Below are positions 53,474 through 63,976 of a DNA stretch of 64,000 nt, piece after piece. The notes under the pieces are model-generated. The model was not told the origin of the DNA, did no database searches, and saw nothing but the letters and a program-made list of their open reading frames with translations. The DNA lies in NCBI GenBank assembly GCA_003278255.1, contig QCFZ01000002.1:1-64000 (forward strand), in the 5' to 3' direction. The stretch comes from Prochlorococcus sp. AG-363-O15. GTDB lineage: Bacteria > Cyanobacteriota > Cyanobacteriia > PCC-6307 > Cyanobiaceae. Numbering within the stretch: position 1 is the stretch's first letter; each line of letters opens with the position of its first letter. A program made the position numbers and the translations under genes.

Positions 53474-55105
53474 TTGCTACAACCTATGCCCAATAATGCA
53501 GGGCATGTTTTAAAGATTAAACACTTGCGCATGCGCTATCCAAGAAGTTTTGGATGGACTTTGAATGGATTCAATTTGAATATGTCGTCTGGAGAACGGG
53601 TTGCTTTGGTAGGTCCTTCAGGTTGTGGGAAGAGCACTGTTGCAAGAGTAATTCTCCAATTGCTGCCAGAAGGAAGTGTTTGTGAAGGGGAGTTGATTTT
53701 GGACGGTAAGCATTTGACTGAACTTGGTCAAGCAGGATTACGTTCAATTAGAGGAGAGTCAGTGGGCTTGATTTTTCAAGATCCGATGACCAGATTGAAT
53801 CCATTAATGACTATTGGAGATCATCTTTTAGATACTTTGGGTGCACATAAGCAAGAAAAAGATTTAAATTGGAGATTAAGTAAAGCAAAAGAATTACTTG
53901 AACGTGTTGGGTTAAGTAATTGTAGATTTGATGCATTCCCGCATGAACTGAGTGGTGGAATGAGGCAGCGACTAGGTATTGCATTGGCAATAGCTTTAAA
54001 CCCTCCTTTGATTATTGCCGATGAACCAACAACAAGTCTTGATGTAGTAGTAGCCGATCAAGTTATGAAAGAATTGACAGATCTTTGTCGTAATCTAGGG
54101 AGTGCCCTCTTATTTATTAGCCATGATTTAGCTTTAGCATCTCGATGGTGTGAGCGCATTGCAATTTTGGATCAGGGGAGATTAGTTGAGCAAGGATTAA
54201 GCAAAGATGTTTTAATTAATCCGAAATCTTTAATGGCTAGGAAGCTTATTTGTTCAGCTAGATCGAGGACAAGAAAAAATAATAATAAAGAAATTGATAG
54301 CTCAATTACATTAGAAGTCAATGGATTACGTTGTTGGCATCGATTAGGTGGCTGGCCTTGGGATTTGAAATGGCTGAAGGCTATAGATGATGTAAGTTTT
54401 TATATTCACTCTGGTGAAACTCTTGGTTTAGTAGGTTCATCTGGCTGTGGGAAAAGTACATTGTGTCGTGCATTATTAGGTCTCATTCCATTAAGAGGAG
54501 GTGAGGTTAAATTGTTAGGTCAGAATATCTTTAGCCTTAACGGGAAGGCATTAAAAAAAGCCAGGCAAAGTTTGCAGATGGTTTTTCAAGACCCTTCTGC
54601 TTGTCTTAATCCCAAAATGGCAATTGGTGAAGCTATTTCCGATCCATTTCTAATTCATAAGGCCTGTTCTGCAGCGCAGGCTCGATCAAGGATGCGATCA
54701 CTGTTACAGCAAGTTGGCTTGAATCCACCAGAGCATTTTCAAAATCGATTACCTCGTGAGCTCTCAGGAGGACAACAGCAAAGAGTAGCGATTGCAAGGG
54801 CTTTAGCTTCTAAACCTAAGGTTCTGATTTGTGATGAAAGTGTGAGTATGTTGGATGCTGAAATTCAGGCCGAGGTTTTAGATCTTTTGAGGGGTTTGCA
54901 GAAAAGATTAGGATTGTCTTTGTTATTTATTACTCATGACCTGGAACTTGCTAGTGGTTTTTGTGACAGAGTAATTGTCTTAGACAAAGGGAAAATTATT
55001 GAAGAAGGTATTGGAAATAATTTATTAGATTGTCCAAATACAAACATTACTCGGAAACTAATTAATGCTTGTCCAAGACTTCCATCTATTTCCTCAGCTG
55101 ATTAG
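53474..55105 (+). CDS. ABC transporter ATPase, tandem dipeptide/oligopeptide type (DppD-DppF-like fusion)
   Basis: Two Walker A motifs (GPSGCGKSTVARV; GSSGCGKSTLCRAL) and two signatures (LSGGMRQRLGIA; LSGGQQQRVAIA); TTG start or ATG 53486. Confidence 0.93.
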   Translation: MLQPMPNNAGHVLKIKHLRMRYPRSFGWTLNGFNLNMSSGERVALVGPSGCGKSTVARVILQLLPEGSVCEGELILDGKHLTELGQAGLRSIRGESVGLIFQDPMTRLNPLMTIGDHLLDTLGAHKQEKDLNWRLSKAKELLERVGLSNCRFDAFPHELSGGMRQRLGIALAIALNPPLIIADEPTTSLDVVVADQVMKELTDLCRNLGSALLFISHDLALASRWCERIAILDQGRLVEQGLSKDVLINPKSLMARKLICSARSRTRKNNNKEIDSSITLEVNGLRCWHRLGGWPWDLKWLKAIDDVSFYIHSGETLGLVGSSGCGKSTLCRALLGLIPLRGGEVKLLGQNIFSLNGKALKKARQSLQMVFQDPSACLNPKMAIGEAISDPFLIHKACSAAQARSRMRSLLQQVGLNPPEHFQNRLPRELSGGQQQRVAIARALASKPKVLICDESVSMLDAEIQAEVLDLLRGLQKRLGLSLLFITHDLELASGFCDRVIVLDKGKIIEEGIGNNLLDCPNTNITRKLINACPRLPSISSAD

Positions 55106-56065
55106 TTTTTCTCTTAATATAATTAATAAACGCTCAAAAGATTCAGGCAGAGGCGCTGTAAATAACATTCGCTCCTTTGTAATTGGATGGTTTAGTCCAA
55201 GCTCTATTGCATGAAGAGTTTGTCCCGATAATTTAATTGGAAGCTTTCGGCATCTACTATAAGTAATGTCACCAATAATTGGATTGCCTATATATGCACA
55301 ATGGACACGAATTTGGTGAGTTCGCCCTGTTTCTAATTTGAACTTTAGAAGAGAATAGTCTCCTAATCGCTCTACTAAATTCCAATGGGTACATGCACTA
55401 CGTCCTTTTTCGTCTTCAACTACAGCGTACTTTTTTCTATCAACAGGATGTCGTCCTATAGAAGCTACAATCGTTCCGCTTTGTTCTTTAGGGACGCCAT
55501 GTACGATAGCTAAGTAATTGCGTGAGGCAATTCTTTGTTGGATTTGTAGTTGAAGCTTTACTAGTGCTTCTTGGCTTTTGGCAATAACAATGCAACCAGT
55601 TGTGTCTTTGTCAAGTCTATGTACTATTCCGGGGCGTAGTTTTCCACTGATTCCAGGTAGGTCTTTGCAATGATATAAAAGACCATTAACTAATGTACCA
55701 TCTTTATTTCCTGGTGCCGGATGAACTGTGAGGCCTGCAGGTTTATTTATAACAATTAGATGTTGATCTTCAAAAAGTATATTTAAAGTCATTTTTTCGG
55801 GCTTCAAATATGGGAGTGGTTCTGGAGGAGGTATCCACATTTGTACTTCATCACCATGGCGTAATGGTGTTTTTGCTTGGCCTATAATGCCATTTACTCG
55901 AACTAATCCTGAGCTAATAAACTTTTGTATTCGAGCACGACTTTGTTCTTTTCGTTGACTCACAAGCCAACGATCTAAACGCATTGGTAAAGGTTTTAGG
56001 TATTTGAGTTGAATTAGCTCCCCTTCTCCTTCACCAAAGGATTGGTTTGTTTCCTCTGAAGTCAT
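55094..56065 (-). CDS. rluD: RluD-family 23S rRNA pseudouridine synthase
   Basis: S4 domain MRLDRWLVSQRKEQSRARIQKFISSG, PAGLTVHPAPGN, GIVHRLDKDTTGCIVIAKS, TGRTHQIRVH. Confidence 0.95.
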   Translation of the reverse strand: MTSEETNQSFGEGEGELIQLKYLKPLPMRLDRWLVSQRKEQSRARIQKFISSGLVRVNGIIGQAKTPLRHGDEVQMWIPPPEPLPYLKPEKMTLNILFEDQHLIVINKPAGLTVHPAPGNKDGTLVNGLLYHCKDLPGISGKLRPGIVHRLDKDTTGCIVIAKSQEALVKLQLQIQQRIASRNYLAIVHGVPKEQSGTIVASIGRHPVDRKKYAVVEDEKGRSACTHWNLVERLGDYSLLKFKLETGRTHQIRVHCAYIGNPIIGDITYSRCRKLPIKLSGQTLHAIELGLNHPITKERMLFTAPLPESFERLLIILREKLIS

Positions 56066-56925
56066 GGAAGCTCAAGAGCAATAAGACCTAAAAGGTTTTT
56101 TCGATAGTCATCTAGTAGTCGTTGTGCCATTCGAGAAGTGTTTCCAGAAGTATGTTTTTCTGCCACAGTTGTTAACCAGTTGTGTGTGTCAGAGGTTTCT
56201 TCTACTAATGGAAATCCATAGCGTTGTTTTATTAGCTTAGAATTTACTCCTGCAGCTGTTTTGTATTTTAAAGAAATAAGTAGCTTTAAAAAAGAAATTG
56301 CCACTATTTCTACGTCATAAGCTGCTTGCCCTATGTCATCACAAAGAGCCAGACATAAAGCAGCGTGTTGATTATCTATTCGTGGTGGTAATACTCCTGG
56401 TGCGTCCAATAAATCAAGCCTTTGGCCAACACGTATCCATCTCAGGGTTCTGGTCACACCAGCTTTTCGAGCGCTATCAACTACTTTTTTCCTTACAAGT
56501 CTATTGATAAGAGCGGACTTGCCGACATTAGGAAATCCAAGGATTAGGGCTCTTACTGGACGTTTTTGCATTCCTCTTTTGAGTCTGCGTTCATTTAGCT
56601 CTTTGCCTGAGCGAATTGCTGCTTCTTGTATTTGTTGCACTCCAATACCAGATTTTGCGTCACACCACCAAGGAACTTGACCTTTTTGACGGAACCATTG
56701 ATCCCAGGCCATTCGAGCTTCAATTGAAATCATGTCCCGTCGATTGATAACTAATAGATGCTCTTTGCCATTTGTCCAACGTTTCAATCTTGGGTGAGAT
56801 GTAGCTAAAGGGATACGTGCATCTCGAACCTCAATAATTAGATCAACTTTATCTAAATTCTTGCTTAATTGTTTCTCTGCTTTGGCAATGTGGCCTGGAT
56901 ACCACTGGATTGTTGGAGAGCTCAC
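56062..56925 (-). CDS. rbgA: Ribosome biogenesis GTPase YlqF/RbgA
   Basis: IQWYPGHIAKAEKQL, circularly permuted GTPase with GFPNVGKSALINRL and LDAPGVLPPRID. Confidence 0.95.
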   Translation of the reverse strand: MSSPTIQWYPGHIAKAEKQLSKNLDKVDLIIEVRDARIPLATSHPRLKRWTNGKEHLLVINRRDMISIEARMAWDQWFRQKGQVPWWCDAKSGIGVQQIQEAAIRSGKELNERRLKRGMQKRPVRALILGFPNVGKSALINRLVRKKVVDSARKAGVTRTLRWIRVGQRLDLLDAPGVLPPRIDNQHAALCLALCDDIGQAAYDVEIVAISFLKLLISLKYKTAAGVNSKLIKQRYGFPLVEETSDTHNWLTTVAEKHTSGNTSRMAQRLLDDYRKNLLGLIALELP

Positions 56926-57305
56926 GGAACAATAAGCACCGGACAGGGTGCGAGTTGAATAACAAGAGCAGCAATACTTTCATTATTACCTTCTAAATTC
57001 ATTCCTCTAGTTCCCATAAGGATTAAGTCTATATTTAGTTCATCTGCTACATCACAAATTACGAAAGCTGGTTTTCCTTCTTTTTTTAGAACATCAGATT
57101 CGATACCAGATTGGCAAAGTTTTTCTTTGGTTTGATTTAAAAGTGACATTACTGATTCATGGCTATTATTTTCAGATTCTGCATCTTGGAGAACAGAAAG
57201 AAGAATTATGCGACTTTTGTGAACTTTGGCTATTTCAACTGCTTTTGCAGCAGTAGCAATTGACACCCTGCTTTGATCAATAGGTAGCAGTATGGTTTTG
57301 AACAT
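56922..57305 (-). CDS. Universal stress protein UspA family
   Basis: ILLPIDQSRVS..., LILMGTRGMNLEG, LAPCPVLIVP. Confidence 0.9.
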   Translation of the reverse strand: MFKTILLPIDQSRVSIATAAKAVEIAKVHKSRIILLSVLQDAESENNSHESVMSLLNQTKEKLCQSGIESDVLKKEGKPAFVICDVADELNIDLILMGTRGMNLEGNNESIAALVIQLAPCPVLIVP

Positions 57306-57434
57306 AAATTTCGGTCGATTTCTTTAGGGAAAATTGTCTTAGATGATGCTTGATCGGTTTGGCTTAGTTCAGAGAACTCCAAATAATGCGAAACAAGGGT
57401 TAGTCTCACCAGGTTTTGAATTTACCTGCTCTCC

Positions 57435-58640
57435 ATGGCTAAGCGTTCCCTCTCAAGTCTCAACGCAGTGGACCTACGAGGTAAGCGTGTACTGGTTCGT
57501 GTTGACTTTAATGTCCCTCTCAATGAGCAGGGCGTCATAACAGATGACACGCGCATTCGAGCAGCTCTCCCAACAATTAACGATTTAGCAAGCAAAGGGG
57601 CAAGGGTCATTCTTGCTGCTCATTTTGGACGTCCTAAAGGAAAGGTTAATGAGGGGATGCGGCTCACCCCAGTAGCGCATCGATTAGGGGAATTGTTAGG
57701 TAAGCCCGTTGTAAAAACCGATAGCTGCATTGGTTCTGAAACCAGTGAAAAAGTCCAGGCAATGAGTGATGGAGCTGTTTTGCTTCTTGAAAATGTCAGA
57801 TTTTTTGCTGAAGAAGAAGCTAATGATGCCGAATTTGCTAAGCAATTAGCCTCTCTAGCAGAGATTTATGTCAATGATGCTTTTGGTGCAGCTCACCGAG
57901 CACATGCTTCAACGGAGGGTGTGACTAAGTTTTTGAATCCAAGTGTTGCTGGATATCTTATGGAGAAAGAATTGCAATATTTGCAAGGTGCTGTTGATCA
58001 ACCTAAACGACCACTTGCTGCCATTGTCGGAGGTTCAAAAGTTAGTAGTAAAATTGGAGTATTGGAGGCCTTAATTGATAAATGCGATAAGGTTTTGATT
58101 GGAGGTGGAATGATTTTTACCTTCTATAAAGCTCGTGGACTGTCTGTAGGGAATAGTTTAGTTGAAGAAGATAAGCTTGAATTAGCAAAGGAATTAGAAG
58201 TTAAAGCAAAATCTAAGGGGGTACAATTACTTCTACCTACAGATGTAATCCTGGCCGATAAGTTCTCTCCAGATGCTAATAGTCAAGTTGCTTCGATTGA
58301 TTCAATACCAGATGGTTGGATGGGTTTAGATATTGGTTCTGATTCAATTAAGACTTTCCAGGATGCATTGTCTGATTGCCAAACAATTATTTGGAATGGC
58401 CCTATGGGTGTTTTTGAATTTGATAAATTTGCTCAAGGTACAAATTCAGTTGCCAATACTCTGGCTGAGTTAAGTGGAAAAGGTTGCTGCACAATTATTG
58501 GAGGTGGTGACTCTGTAGCTGCAGTGGAAAAGGCAGGATTAGCCGATAAGATGTCTCATATATCTACTGGAGGTGGAGCTAGTTTGGAGCTGCTCGAAGG
58601 TAAAGTTTTACCAGGTGTAGCAGCACTAGATGACTGTTGA
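57435..58640 (+). CDS. pgk: Phosphoglycerate kinase
   Basis: [75 protein letters not shown]. Confidence 0.98.
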   Translation: MAKRSLSSLNAVDLRGKRVLVRVDFNVPLNEQGVITDDTRIRAALPTINDLASKGARVILAAHFGRPKGKVNEGMRLTPVAHRLGELLGKPVVKTDSCIGSETSEKVQAMSDGAVLLLENVRFFAEEEANDAEFAKQLASLAEIYVNDAFGAAHRAHASTEGVTKFLNPSVAGYLMEKELQYLQGAVDQPKRPLAAIVGGSKVSSKIGVLEALIDKCDKVLIGGGMIFTFYKARGLSVGNSLVEEDKLELAKELEVKAKSKGVQLLLPTDVILADKFSPDANSQVASIDSIPDGWMGLDIGSDSIKTFQDALSDCQTIIWNGPMGVFEFDKFAQGTNSVANTLAELSGKGCCTIIGGGDSVAAVEKAGLADKMSHISTGGGASLELLEGKVLPGVAALDDC

Positions 58641-58714
58641 CTTGTTTTTACAACCTTGTCAAGTATGTATTGTTGAAATATAAGTTAGAGCTGCTTTGTT
58701 AAATTGCTATAGCC

Positions 58715-59467
58715 TTATTCTATAGAGGCATTACTTTTATTTTCATCTGAAATAACTTTTACTAGTTTAGTTATTGAGATGATCCCTTCAGGATGAGCTA
58801 ATAACGCCGCCCAATGTTGCTTGCCAGCTGTTAATGGGGCGGTTACTGATTTGAATAAGCCCCCTCCGCCCATTGGGTGAAGCTCAATAGGTGGGAACTC
58901 CTGTTTTTGTAGTTGTTCAGTAGTGACATTTATTAGTCCTGCAGCAACCATAGAATCACCTAAAGGCTTATCAAGAATCACGTCAATATCGTATCTGGAT
59001 CCAGTGAGGACTTGATTAGGTATAGAAAGACTTACTATTAATTGGTTTTTAACACTCTTAAGTATTGAGTATTCGCTGATAACCTCTTGATCAATTATTT
59101 TGTTTTGATTAATGTTTACAGCTAATATTTGCTTTGCTATGAAAGAGTATTTATGATCACCATTATCTTTTGATCCATTGACATCAATTTCTAGTAATTG
59201 TCTTCCATCAGGTAGTAATGTTGTAGGTTTAATATACCATTTTGATTGTGGAAAGATCGCTAGAAATGTTAAGTAGCGATTTTTGATGTTGTCAAAGTTC
59301 TGTTTTGAGATTAGTTCGCCTAGATTAGTTTCTGCTTTTTGATTTAATGACCTTTCTAGTTTTTCGCTTAGATCTTGAATACCCGTATCTTTAGCTTTTC
59401 CTGTAGGTATAGGCTGCATTGCTAAGAAAAGAATTATTCTTAAAATAATGTTTAGAACGCTATTCAC
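58715..59467 (-). CDS. Hypothetical protein with N-terminal signal/TM segment
   Basis: 250-aa ORF between convergent pgk and divergent murG; no family recognised. Confidence 0.65.
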   Translation of the reverse strand: MNSVLNIILRIILFLAMQPIPTGKAKDTGIQDLSEKLERSLNQKAETNLGELISKQNFDNIKNRYLTFLAIFPQSKWYIKPTTLLPDGRQLLEIDVNGSKDNGDHKYSFIAKQILAVNINQNKIIDQEVISEYSILKSVKNQLIVSLSIPNQVLTGSRYDIDVILDKPLGDSMVAAGLINVTTEQLQKQEFPPIELHPMGGGGLFKSVTAPLTAGKQHWAALLAHPEGIISITKLVKVISDENKSNASIE

Positions 59468-59514
59468 TTTGGACTTTTCGCTATTAGAGATAAGTTAATA
59501 CCTAAACCTTTTTT

Positions 59515-60597
59515 TTGCCTCATATGTCCAGGCTTTTAATTGCTGCAAGCGGGACTGGCGGGCATATTTTTCCTGCCATTGCGGTAACTGAGGCGTTGCC
59601 AAAGTCTTGGGAAATTACTTGGTTAGGCGTTGCTGATCGTTTAGAGACACAGCTTGTACCGGCACGTTATGAGCTCATCAAGGTCAAAGCAGGCGGCTTA
59701 CAAGGTCGAGGCATTAAACAATTTTTGACATTTCTCCAATTGATTGCAACCATTCCAAAAGTATGCAGTTTGTTGAAAAGTAGACAAATTAAAGTGATTT
59801 TTACGACAGGAGGATATATAGCAGCGCCTGCAATCCTAGGTGGTCTTTTATGTGGTATCCCAGTAGTTCTACATGAATCGAATGCAATCCCTGGGAAAGT
59901 TTCTCGCTTAATGGGAAGGTTTTGCTCAGTATTAGCTCTTGGCTTAGAACCTGCTGCAAAGTATCTTCGTGGATGTAGGACAATGGTTACTGGTACTCCA
60001 GTAAGGAATTCATTCCTTTCGGAGCAATCTTTTCCTAATTGGATCCCTCAAGGTTTTGGCCCATTAATTGTTGTTATTGGCGGTAGTCAGGGTGCATTAG
60101 GGCTTAATAATATGGTTCATCCTTTGATTCCAAAATTATTGAGAAAAGGTTGTCGTATTGTTCATTTAATAGGTCCAAATGACCCAAGCTTATTAGAATT
60201 TAATGATAACAATTATCTAGCAATAGAATTTACTCATGATGTTCCTGCCTTGTTACAGCATGCCGATTTAGTTATTAGTAGAGCTGGGGCTAGTGCAATG
60301 AGTGAATTGGCAATATGTGGTGCTCCCACAATTTTTGTGCCATATCCGCAAGCTACTGATCATCATCAAGAGGCCAATGCTCTTTCGGCAGCTCAGTTAG
60401 GTGGGGCTGTTATTGTTCATCAACACTCACCTGACAAAAAAACTTTGGAAGAGACTATTTGGAGATTACTGGATAGTCGAGTGCCTAGAAAAGATTTTGC
60501 TTATGACCCTTTGAATAGTATGAAAGAAGGAATGTATAGATTTGCAGTTAAAGATGCTCACATCAAAATAGCCGAGATCCTTCAGCGATTTAATTGA
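59515..60597 (+). CDS. murG: UDP-N-acetylglucosamine--N-acetylmuramyl-(pentapeptide) transferase MurG
   Basis: LLIAASGTGGHIFPAIAVTEAL, HESNAIPGKVSRLMG, VIGGSQGALGLN, ISRAGASAMSELAICGAPTIFVPYPQATDHHQEANA. Confidence 0.97.
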   Translation: MPHMSRLLIAASGTGGHIFPAIAVTEALPKSWEITWLGVADRLETQLVPARYELIKVKAGGLQGRGIKQFLTFLQLIATIPKVCSLLKSRQIKVIFTTGGYIAAPAILGGLLCGIPVVLHESNAIPGKVSRLMGRFCSVLALGLEPAAKYLRGCRTMVTGTPVRNSFLSEQSFPNWIPQGFGPLIVVIGGSQGALGLNNMVHPLIPKLLRKGCRIVHLIGPNDPSLLEFNDNNYLAIEFTHDVPALLQHADLVISRAGASAMSELAICGAPTIFVPYPQATDHHQEANALSAAQLGGAVIVHQHSPDKKTLEETIWRLLDSRVPRKDFAYDPLNSMKEGMYRFAVKDAHIKIAEILQRFN

Positions 60598-61718
60598 GAC
60601 TTCAATTCTCTAATTATTCGTATATTGTTTTCTCTAGTTTGAAGACTAACTCTTAACCAGTTTTCTCCTAAACCCTTAAATGATCTACAGTCTCTGAGAA
60701 GAATATTTTTCTCTGCTAGTTTTTCTCGTATAACTAGCAGTGAGGATTTACTTTCGAGGAGGAAAAAATTAGAAACAGAAGGATGTGCAATAATCTTTTG
60801 TATATCTTTAAATTGATTATCGAACCAAGAGTTCTCGTTTCTTATCCACATATGAACTTTTTGTTTCCATTTAAGCATAGCTTTGGTGTCATTCATTAGC
60901 TTAATCCCCGCATCTATAGCTAAAGAATTTAATGGCCAGGGATCTCTCAATTCTTTCCAATTATTTATTCGAGATGGATGGCTAATTGCATATCCTAGTC
61001 TTAACCCTGCAATAGCAAAAAGTTTTGTCAAGCTTCTAATTACAATCAGATTAGGGTTCTGATTTACCAAAGGAATTAAAGATTCTTTTTCACCATTTGG
61101 AACCAATGGGAGAAAGGCTTCATCGCAAATGACTAGGGAATGTTTTTTTAGAAGAAACTCTATTGAATTTCTACTCCATAGTTGACCTGTTGGATTATGG
61201 GGGTTTGTTATCCAGATTACAGATGTGCTTACTTCTAATGGGAATGCTTGAGGTGATTGAGGTGGCCAATATAATGGAATTGGTAAAAATTTATAAGAAG
61301 CATTCCAACACTTAAGAGCTCTTTCGTAATCTGAAAAACCTGGAGAAGGTAAACCATTTATTCCATATTGAGAAGCATCACGAGCAACCCAGGTAAATAA
61401 TTCTGAAGCTCCATTTCCAGGAAGAATCATTTCAGGTTCAACAGAATGATAAAAGCTAATTGCTTTTTTAAGTTCCTTATGAGTTCGGTCTGGGTAACTT
61501 CTAAAGGAGTTTTCTTTTAGTTTTTGAATTAGATAGTTCCTAAAAGAATCTGATAGTGTGAATGGAACTATTGATGCACTTGCATCTATTATGTTCTCTG
61601 CTTGAAGTCCAAGTCTCCTTGCTTCTTCATCAATATTCCCACCATGAATTTGAAAAGATGAGTTCACTTTAAAGAAATAATATTCATTCTGTTTACAGCC
61701 AAGGTATTTCACTCCCAA
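60582..61718 (-). CDS. PLP-dependent aminotransferase, CobD-like (threonine-phosphate decarboxylase)
   Basis: [68 protein letters not shown]. Confidence 0.8.
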   Translation of the reverse strand: MGVKYLGCKQNEYYFFKVNSSFQIHGGNIDEEARRLGLQAENIIDASASIVPFTLSDSFRNYLIQKLKENSFRSYPDRTHKELKKAISFYHSVEPEMILPGNGASELFTWVARDASQYGINGLPSPGFSDYERALKCWNASYKFLPIPLYWPPQSPQAFPLEVSTSVIWITNPHNPTGQLWSRNSIEFLLKKHSLVICDEAFLPLVPNGEKESLIPLVNQNPNLIVIRSLTKLFAIAGLRLGYAISHPSRINNWKELRDPWPLNSLAIDAGIKLMNDTKAMLKWKQKVHMWIRNENSWFDNQFKDIQKIIAHPSVSNFFLLESKSSLLVIREKLAEKNILLRDCRSFKGLGENWLRVSLQTRENNIRIIRELKSQLNR

Positions 61719-62886
61719 CAGCTTCAGAAATATGACTCAATCTGTTTTTCTCTAGTTGATTTAGTAGTCCTTGCAAGATATTTGGTGCCAATGTTGGCCC
61801 TTTAAAGATCCAACCTGTATAAACCTGCAAAAGAGATGCACCTGCACTGATTCTATCCCATGCAGCTTTTGGAGAATCAATTCCTCCTACTCCAATTAGA
61901 GGTAATTCTGGTCCTGCTGCTTTTCGAAGTCTTCTTATAACTTCAATGGCTCTTTGCTTCAAAGGGGCTCCGCTTAAGCCTCCAGCCTCTTGGCTTAAAG
62001 TGAGACCAGTTTGGGTTATTACACGATTTTCTAATCCTAAGCGATTAAGACTTGTATTCACTGCAATTATTCCTGCTAATCCTTCTTCAAAGGCAAGTTT
62101 GGCTAAATCATCTATTTCTTGATTGTTAAGATCAGGTGCGATCTTCACAATCAGAGGAGGGCAGCCAGGCAATCTTCTGAGTCTTTCTATTAATCGCCTT
62201 AATTGAGTTGTATTTTGAAGATCTCTTAATCCAGGCGTATTTGGTGAACTTACATTTATGACTACATAATCTGCTAGTGGCGCAAGTAATCGAATTGACG
62301 AGGCATAATCATCTGGAGCTTGTTCTAAAGATATGATTTTTGATTTTCCAAAATTTAACCCGATTATCGCAGGTCTTTGACCTACTAGTTTTAACTTTTG
62401 TCTTTCAAGAGTAAGTTTCATTATTTCCGCTCCATTATTATTGAATCCCATTCGATTTAGAGCTGCTTGTTCTTCTGCTAAGCGAAACAGTCGAGGTTTA
62501 GGATTACCTTTTTGAGCATACCAAGTAACAGTCCCTAACTCTGCAAAACCAAAGCCAAAATGATGCCATATTCCTGCTGCCACACCATTCTTATCAAATC
62601 CTGCAGCTAATCCCAGAGGGTTTTGAAAATGACATCCAAATAATCTTTGTTCAAGTCGATGATCTTCGATTCTTAGCTCTTTCGATAGTAATTTCAAAGC
62701 TTTGGAAAACCCTGGCCAGTTTCTATAAATTGACGCTTGACCAAGACTATTCAGTGCTAATTGGGTTAATTTCTCGGCATCTGCACCCTCATCATTGGAT
62801 AGTAATGGTGAGACTATACTTTTGTAGAGAACTTCAGCAGAGAGGAAATTAGGGGTGAACTTTTTAGTCACAATAATTCTCCTCAA
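61693..62886 (-). CDS. pyrD: Dihydroorotate dehydrogenase (class 2)
   Basis: [85 protein letters not shown]. Confidence 0.96.
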   Translation of the reverse strand: MRRIIVTKKFTPNFLSAEVLYKSIVSPLLSNDEGADAEKLTQLALNSLGQASIYRNWPGFSKALKLLSKELRIEDHRLEQRLFGCHFQNPLGLAAGFDKNGVAAGIWHHFGFGFAELGTVTWYAQKGNPKPRLFRLAEEQAALNRMGFNNNGAEIMKLTLERQKLKLVGQRPAIIGLNFGKSKIISLEQAPDDYASSIRLLAPLADYVVINVSSPNTPGLRDLQNTTQLRRLIERLRRLPGCPPLIVKIAPDLNNQEIDDLAKLAFEEGLAGIIAVNTSLNRLGLENRVITQTGLTLSQEAGGLSGAPLKQRAIEVIRRLRKAAGPELPLIGVGGIDSPKAAWDRISAGASLLQVYTGWIFKGPTLAPNILQGLLNQLEKNRLSHISEAVGSEIPWL

Positions 62887-63652
62887 TAGTGGATTCTGTA
62901 TTTGTTTCTTCTCTTAATCTCCAAAGATCATTATCTAATGGTTCAATGAACCAATTCCGCCATTGCCATGTGGTCTTTTTCTCCTTTAATAATGCTATTG
63001 GTTCATCAATTAAATCGGCAAGTTCAATGAGCTTTAAACAATAACCATTTTTCGCAAAATGACTTGCTATTTCTAAACGTGAAAGCAATTTATGTAGTTT
63101 TTGTGAAGCAATTATGTTACTTAGATCTGATTCTTGTTTTGTTGTCTTTTGATCATAATTTAGATCAGAAGATGTGTTTTTGTTTTTAAGTTGTATATCT
63201 ATTCTTTTAGAAAAGCTAACGGCGATTTGATCAACTCGTTCATTATCTGGATCACCACTATGTCCTTTTACGTATTCCAGATAGACATCGTTAAGGCGGG
63301 CCTTATCTAAAGCTTTCCACAAGTCTTGATTTAAAACTGCTTTCCCTGAAGAAGTTTTCCAGTTTTTATTCTTCCAATTCACTATCCATTTATGAAGCCC
63401 ATCAATTAAATATTTGCTATCAGTTCTGATTTTGAGATTTGGCATACGAGGAAGATTTTTTAGTTTTTGATACATGACTAAAGCAGCTTTCAATTCCATT
63501 CGGTTATTCGTTGTATTTGGTTCGAATCCTCCTAACTCTTCAACAGTTCCATCTTCAAAACGCATTAGTATTCCCCACCCTCCAGGTCCAGGATTGCCAC
63601 TACAAGCTCCATCTGTCGCAGCAGCTATGACTTTAGTTGCTTGGCTTTTCAT
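62864..63652 (-). CDS. rnhA: Ribonuclease HI with C-terminal extension
   Basis: [58 protein letters not shown], then ~100-aa extra domain. Confidence 0.93.
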   Translation of the reverse strand: MKSQATKVIAAATDGACSGNPGPGGWGILMRFEDGTVEELGGFEPNTTNNRMELKAALVMYQKLKNLPRMPNLKIRTDSKYLIDGLHKWIVNWKNKNWKTSSGKAVLNQDLWKALDKARLNDVYLEYVKGHSGDPDNERVDQIAVSFSKRIDIQLKNKNTSSDLNYDQKTTKQESDLSNIIASQKLHKLLSRLEIASHFAKNGYCLKLIELADLIDEPIALLKEKKTTWQWRNWFIEPLDNDLWRLREETNTESTIEENYCD

Positions 63653-63661
63653 AAGTTAATT

Positions 63662-63772
63662 ATGGGATATATCAGTGAAGAAAGGGAGCCTGTTTTGCTA
63701 ATTCTATTTTTAGAAGCAATGCAATCTATTAATGAGTTTATTAATGAACTTGTGCAGTTCTCTTCTTTCTGA
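63662..63772 (+). CDS. Candidate small protein (36 aa), not in the ORF track
   Basis: ATG...TGA ORF MGYISEEREPVLLILFLEAMQSINEFINELVQFSSF divergent from rnhA; helical/hydrophobic composition; no clear RBS. Confidence 0.35.
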   Translation: MGYISEEREPVLLILFLEAMQSINEFINELVQFSSF

Positions 63773-63852
63773 AGAGATTCAAGTGGGATAGGACAGTTCA
63801 AGGAGCGCCACTTCTAAAGGGACTTATCAAGATAGTCGCTATAAAATTGTTA

Positions 63853-63947
63853 TGTGTGAGGGGTGCGGATACTTTTTCAGGGTCGAAACTAGGAAAGACT
63901 CCTGAAATGCTTCCACCTCAAAAGCCCTGCCTTTGGCGGGGCTTTTT
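63853..63947 (+). ncRNA. Candidate structured small RNA ending at an intrinsic terminator
   Basis: Promoter-like TATAAAAT at 63840-63847, internal hairpin TTTCAGG-GTC...GAC-T-CCTGAAA (63875-63907), then terminator. Confidence 0.35.
63920..63947. terminator. Intrinsic terminator, possibly bidirectional
   Basis: AAAAGCCCTGCC-TTT-GGCGGGGCTTTT followed by T; A/T tracts on both sides of the GC-rich stem. Confidence 0.8.
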
Positions 63948-63976
63948 AATTGCTAGGTTTTTTGGCGAAGAAAATA

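Noticed and set aside
57343-57540. 65-aa ORF ahead of pgk
   Set aside because: Overlaps the clear pgk N-terminus in another frame.
63515-63535. tRNA T-arm-like GGTTCGAATCC
   Set aside because: Lies inside the well-supported rnhA coding region; no acceptor, D or anticodon arms around it.
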